DNA of 8,196 bases from positions 1 to 8,196 of the forward strand of contig JAGCXJ010000078.1 of the NCBI GenBank assembly GCA_017961385.1. The letters run 5' to 3'. The translations under genes were made by a program, and so were the position numbers. Position 1 is the stretch's first letter, and each line of letters begins with the position of its first letter. The DNA is from Lachnospiraceae bacterium. GTDB lineage: Bacteria; Bacillota; Clostridia; Lachnospirales; Lachnospiraceae. Shown here piece after piece: positions 6,033 to 8,196 of the stretch. The notes under the pieces are model-generated. The model saw only the letters and a program-made list of their open reading frames with translations. It was not told the origin of the DNA and did not search any database.

Positions 6033-6881
6033 CTATTCCGGTTTCTCCACTCCGCACTCCATACAGTATTTTCTGTTATTCTTCGTTCCGCAGTTTGGAC
6101 AGAACCATGTTTCGGTATCCAATGATGAATAGTTCTGACTCCACGCCTTGCTTAGGACATTTTCTATGTCATAGAATGCTTCACGGCCATTTTCCGGCAT
6201 ATCATCAGATGTAACTCTTGTAAGCTCTCCGTTGTTCATAAACTTGACAACATATCTTTTTCCGTTCAATCCTCTTCCGTCTTTCCATTTAAGCATCTTG
6301 TTTCGTTTTACAAGATCCATGCAATCTTTAAGAACAGATGAATCAACAATGCAGAAATTCATCTTTTCATCTTCATCCTCCGTCTTGCTGTAGCATGCAA
6401 GTACCAGCTTGTTATCGGTATACTTATACAGGCAATACTCGTCATACCCGTCACCGCCGACAGTCGCAACAGTTGCCTCGTAATAATCAAACACAAGATT
6501 CTCGTTTTTAATGCACTCGTTGGGTGAAGCCGGCTCCTCATCATCAGGTTCGTTTATATCCGGATCATATTCCATGGAGTTTCTTGATCTTACACTGAGT
6601 TTGACATCATGTGCAGGCATCGTAAAAGTAAAAATATATCCGTGATCATTGTCATAATCCTGCTTAAGTCTTACATCATCACTGTCCGTATAAAAACTGT
6701 AATCCGTATCAGTCGCGATCATATCATAGATGACTGTTACCTCTTCACCCTCTGCATATGATGTCTTTTCAGATTTAAAGCCATATCCGTCAAAATCAAC
6801 GTTGTACCTGATCTTACCGCATCCAAACAAACCAAACATAAGCAATACTCCTGTTATCAATATAATAATCTGTTTCTTCAT
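6033..6881 (-). CDS. Lipoprotein with a C-terminal zinc ribbon
   Basis: The 282-residue product begins with a lysine pair and hydrophobic core ending in LFGLFGC, a lipobox whose Cys (about residue 21) should be lipidated and anchored outside the membrane. Residues about 27-100 form a beta-rich domain (YAEGEEVTVIYD, then FTFTMPAHDVKLSV), similar in style to repeat modules of firmicute surface proteins. An acidic linker PDDEEPAS follows, then a region of about 130 residues I do not recognise. The last 25 residues contain CPNCGTKNN and KYCMECGVEKP, two CxxC pairs 8 residues apart: a zinc ribbon, normally a cytoplasmic module. I chose the ATG at 6879-6881. A TTG one codon upstream is possible, and the GGTGG ribosome site (7 or 10 nt away) does not decide. 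It is first in its transcription unit. Confidence 0.85.
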   Translation of the reverse strand: MKKQIIILITGVLLMFGLFGCGKIRYNVDFDGYGFKSEKTSYAEGEEVTVIYDMIATDTDYSFYTDSDDVRLKQDYDNDHGYIFTFTMPAHDVKLSVRSRNSMEYDPDINEPDDEEPASPNECIKNENLVFDYYEATVATVGGDGYDEYCLYKYTDNKLVLACYSKTEDEDEKMNFCIVDSSVLKDCMDLVKRNKMLKWKDGRGLNGKRYVVKFMNNGELTRVTSDDMPENGREAFYDIENVLSKAWSQNYSSLDTETWFCPNCGTKNNRKYCMECGVEKPE

Positions 6882-6920
6882 CAATCCAAAACCACCCTAT
6901 AGTATGTTTCCGTTTGCAAA

Positions 6921-6942
6921 GCATTTGTATTCAATCAAATGC
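6921..6942. promoter_or_regulatory. Perfect inverted repeat in the lipoprotein upstream region
   Basis: GCATTTG (6921-6927) and CAAATGC (6936-6942) form a perfect 7-bp inverted repeat around 8 bp. It directly adjoins a second palindrome, TTTGCAAA (6913-6920). It lies between the upstream terminator and the lipoprotein start, just downstream of a possible -10 box TAGAAT (6951-6956, minus strand) that has no convincing -35. The symmetry and position suggest a repressor operator. No U-run follows, so it is not a terminator. Confidence 0.45.
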
Positions 6943-6971
6943 ATATAACAATTCTATCATAAATGACCACG

Positions 6972-7003
6972 AAAAAAACAGAAGGTTGTTTCACCTTCTG
7001 TTT
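6972..7003 (-). terminator. Intrinsic terminator after the acetyltransferase gene
   Basis: On the minus strand an 11-bp perfect stem (AACAGAAGGT with ACCTTCTGTT plus one more A-T pair) around a 6-nt loop is followed by a run of seven T residues (6972-6978). It starts 6 bp after the acetyltransferase stop codon, so it ends that transcript and isolates the lipoprotein unit downstream. Confidence 0.95.
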
Positions 7004-7009
7004 ATCTGA

Positions 7010-7501
7010 TCAATCATCAATACTATATCTCATCTGATACCAGACTGAATCGCCGTGTACAGATGACGATATGCCCTCATTAACAAAACCCTGCCTTTCA
7101 TAAAAAGGGATGAGCTTTTCTTTGCATGTAAGTACAACTCCCTTTTTTTCACGAGCTTTTGCTTCATTGATCACATGCTCGATAAGATATGAGGCATGAC
7201 CACGTTTCCTGTATTCAGGAAGTGTATTTATGCCAAATATCATCTGCCAGTCACCGGCTTCATCATGCATCTTTGGAGAATCATACATCTCATCTTTCAG
7301 GTCTCTTTCATTCGTGACAAAACCATCTATGAAAGATATAAGAATATCATCCTCAAATAGAAGCCAAAAATGCTCAGGGTAGCATATCAGTCGTCCCTTA
7401 AGAATCTCCCTGCTTGCAGCTTCTTTGGAAGGAAAGCATATCTCTTCGATTCTTGCTATCCCATCAAGATCTTCTATTGTTGCATTTCTAATAGTTATCA
7501 T
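7010..7501 (-). CDS. GNAT family N-acetyltransferase, arylalkylamine N-acetyltransferase-like
   Basis: This predicted acetyl-CoA-dependent N-acetyltransferase has 163 residues, a single complete GNAT domain. Visible features are an N-terminal strand ITIRNATIEDLDGIARIE (2-19), then EICFPSKEAAS (20-30) and YPEHFWLLFE (41-50). The cofactor loop is in YRKRGHASYL (97-106), followed by VVLTCKEKLIPFYERQGF (122-139) and SVHGDSVWYQM (147-157). The CFPxxEAA, LTCK and HG..WYQM blocks are typical of bacterial proteins related to arylalkylamine (serotonin/tyramine-type) acetyltransferases, but the natural amine is unknown. No Shine-Dalgarno site precedes the ATG. A possible promoter lies so close that the leader would be only about 10 nt. 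A strong terminator follows the stop codon, so it may be a single-gene unit. Confidence 0.9.
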   Translation of the reverse strand: MITIRNATIEDLDGIARIEEICFPSKEAASREILKGRLICYPEHFWLLFEDDILISFIDGFVTNERDLKDEMYDSPKMHDEAGDWQMIFGINTLPEYRKRGHASYLIEHVINEAKAREKKGVVLTCKEKLIPFYERQGFVNEGISSSVHGDSVWYQMRYSIDD

Positions 7502-7517
7502 ATCTGAATTGATCTAA

Positions 7518-7547
7518 ATTATTTGGATGCATTAGTACATTTTTCAA
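7518..7547 (-). promoter_or_regulatory. Candidate promoter for the acetyltransferase gene
   Basis: On the minus strand a -35 box TTGAAA (7542-7547) and a -10 box AATAAT (7518-7523) each match consensus at 5 of 6 positions, with an 18-bp spacer. Transcription would begin near 7511, only about 10 nt before the ATG at 7501, which fits the missing ribosome site. AT-rich DNA yields such matches easily, so this is moderate evidence. Confidence 0.4.
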
Positions 7548-7606
7548 TGCTTAATCTGTCTAAGAAGAATGTCAAAACATTTTTCCATTAAAGGCACTGA
7601 TAAAGT

Positions 7607-7834
7607 TCATTTAATCTGTCTGTTCTGTCTATAACGTTCCATATACTCGGCGTTTATATCTTTAAGTTCTTTTCTTCCATCTATATAGTCCTGATAAATG
7701 TCCCAAGGGCTTCCGCCACCAAGCCAGCATGAAGAACAGATTTCGCATCCACCACCACAATCAAGTGAAGCTTTAATTATCTCTTCACGTTCTTCTCGGG
7801 TTGTTTCTTTCATAAGGATCGATTTCATTCCCAA
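7607..7834 (-). CDS. Small cysteine-rich protein, possible metal or Fe-S binder
   Basis: This 75-residue protein is built around a cysteine cluster C26-x3-C30-x2-C33-x2-C36 (CGGGCEICSSC), followed by a glycine run WLGGGSPWD. It is framed by charged helices: KETTREEREEIIKAS before, and DYIDGRKELKDINAEYMERY after. I recall similar small uncharacterised proteins with a 'YIDG.KEL..IN.EY' tail in Lachnospiraceae but know no function. The four clustered cysteines suggest a zinc or iron-sulfur site. The start is taken as TTG because AGGAGG (7841-7846) is exactly 6 nt before it. An ATG two codons later would be 12 nt away, and a third candidate (MKETTREER) has no ribosome site. It lies 138 bp after the DsrE-like gene; whether they are co-transcribed is unclear. 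Confidence 0.75.
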   Translation of the reverse strand: MGMKSILMKETTREEREEIIKASLDCGGGCEICSSCWLGGGSPWDIYQDYIDGRKELKDINAEYMERYRQNRQIK

Positions 7835-7840
7835 AACTCT

Positions 7841-7846
7841 CCTCCT
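7841..7846 (-). promoter_or_regulatory. Ribosome binding site supporting a TTG start
   Basis: AGGAGG on the minus strand is 6 nt before the TTG at 7832-7834 and 12 nt before the in-frame ATG at 7826-7828. The spacing favours TTG initiation of the cysteine-rich protein. Confidence 0.6.
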
Positions 7847-7972
7847 TTTAAATGATATCTAAATCAATACTCATCAAGAAAGTTATGCCTGATACCATCC
7901 TTCAAAAGCTTCTTCTCTTGTAATCATAAATCATTATCTCCGTTTTCTCGGATTATAATACTATTTCTAATG

Positions 7973-8196
7973 CTAGATAAACAGACTCATATCCGATTCT
8001 TCTCCGGAGCCAATAAACGTTGCAACTCCACCTAACTCAACGCCGTCTATCAGTTCTTCCTGATGAATTCCCATAATATCCATAGACATCTGGCATGCAA
8101 CTATTCTTACACCATGCCCCTTCGCACTCTCTATTAGTTCTTCTAGTGAACTGATGCCTTTTTGTTTCATGATTCCTCTTATCATTTTCGCTCCAG
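7973..8196 (-). CDS. DsrE/DsrF/DsrH-like sulfur-relay protein, C-terminal part (cut by window edge)
   Basis: The frame is open to the window edge and ends at a TAG, giving about the last 73 residues. The internal ATG at 8183-8185 is unlikely to be the true start because the frame continues upstream (GAK before MIRGIMKQKG). The visible part reads KGISSLEELIESAKGHGVRI, then VACQMSMDIMGI and DGVELGGVATFIG, ending in EESDMSLFI. The single cysteine in the ACxMSMD(I/V/L)MGI block is the conserved position of DsrE/F-like proteins (including those fused to or encoded beside TusA/rhodanese modules), where it is thought to carry a persulfide. The likely role is cytoplasmic sulfur transfer or sulfane-sulfur handling. 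The N-terminal half and any fused domain lie outside the window. Confidence 0.85.
   Translation of the reverse strand, partial: GAKMIRGIMKQKGISSLEELIESAKGHGVRIVACQMSMDIMGIHQEELIDGVELGGVATFIGSGEESDMSLFI

Noticed and set aside
6359..6544. Minus-strand 61-codon frame inside the lipoprotein gene
   Set aside because: It is an alternative frame of the well-supported lipoprotein with no ribosome site and an arginine-rich nonsense-like composition.
7568..7588. Plus-strand hairpin AATGT-CAAA-ACATT followed by T residues
   Set aside because: The 5-bp AT-rich stem is weak, and no plus-strand gene is present for it to terminate.
7607..7834. Cysteine-rich protein considered as a radical SAM enzyme
   Set aside because: The C-x3-C-x2-C spacing is present but the protein is 75 residues, far below the size of the barrel needed.

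Overview
The window looks like AT-rich Firmicutes chromosome, most likely Lachnospiraceae of the Butyrivibrio/Pseudobutyrivibrio kind. This rests on protein style (clostridial split-barrel flavin protein, 'HSLSG' hydrolase, lipoprotein ending in a zinc ribbon), strong AGGAGG-type ribosome sites and U-tailed terminators. It is a judgement from reading, not from a search. I can support thirteen genes, all on the minus strand; the genes at both window edges are cut off. I see no tRNA, rRNA, transposase, phage gene or CRISPR array.

Transcription runs from high to low coordinates. (A) 8196-7010: the C-terminal part of a DsrE/DsrF-like sulfur-relay protein, a 75-residue cysteine-rich protein, and a GNAT acetyltransferase closed by a strong intrinsic terminator (6972-7003). 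(B) 6881-3883: a lipoprotein with a C-terminal zinc ribbon, a pyridoxamine-phosphate-oxidase-like flavin protein, a BAAT-type acyl hydrolase and a SAM methyltransferase, closed by a GC-rich terminator (3819-3843). (C) 3653-1: a 71-residue protein of unknown function, a membrane-anchored alpha/beta hydrolase, a stand-alone ABC-fold ATPase, a second GNAT acetyltransferase, a second SAM methyltransferase and the start of a two-span membrane protein. Most gaps in B and C are under 35 bp, and one gene pair overlaps by a single base (TGATG).

Unit C has the clearest regulatory region. It has a near-consensus promoter (TTGATA, 17 bp, TATATT), an inverted repeat at the predicted transcript start, and three copies of a 9-bp direct repeat at 21-22 bp spacing just upstream of the -35 box. 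That layout resembles activator sites of the LytTR type.

The genes look like a small-molecule-modifying and stress accessory neighbourhood: methyl and acetyl transfer, ester or thioester hydrolysis, flavin redox and sulfur relay. No substrate can be read from the sequence, and no known defence or biosynthetic system is complete here. The points most worth a second look are the repeat array, the cysteine-rich small protein, the exported zinc ribbon, and the six-gene unit C.
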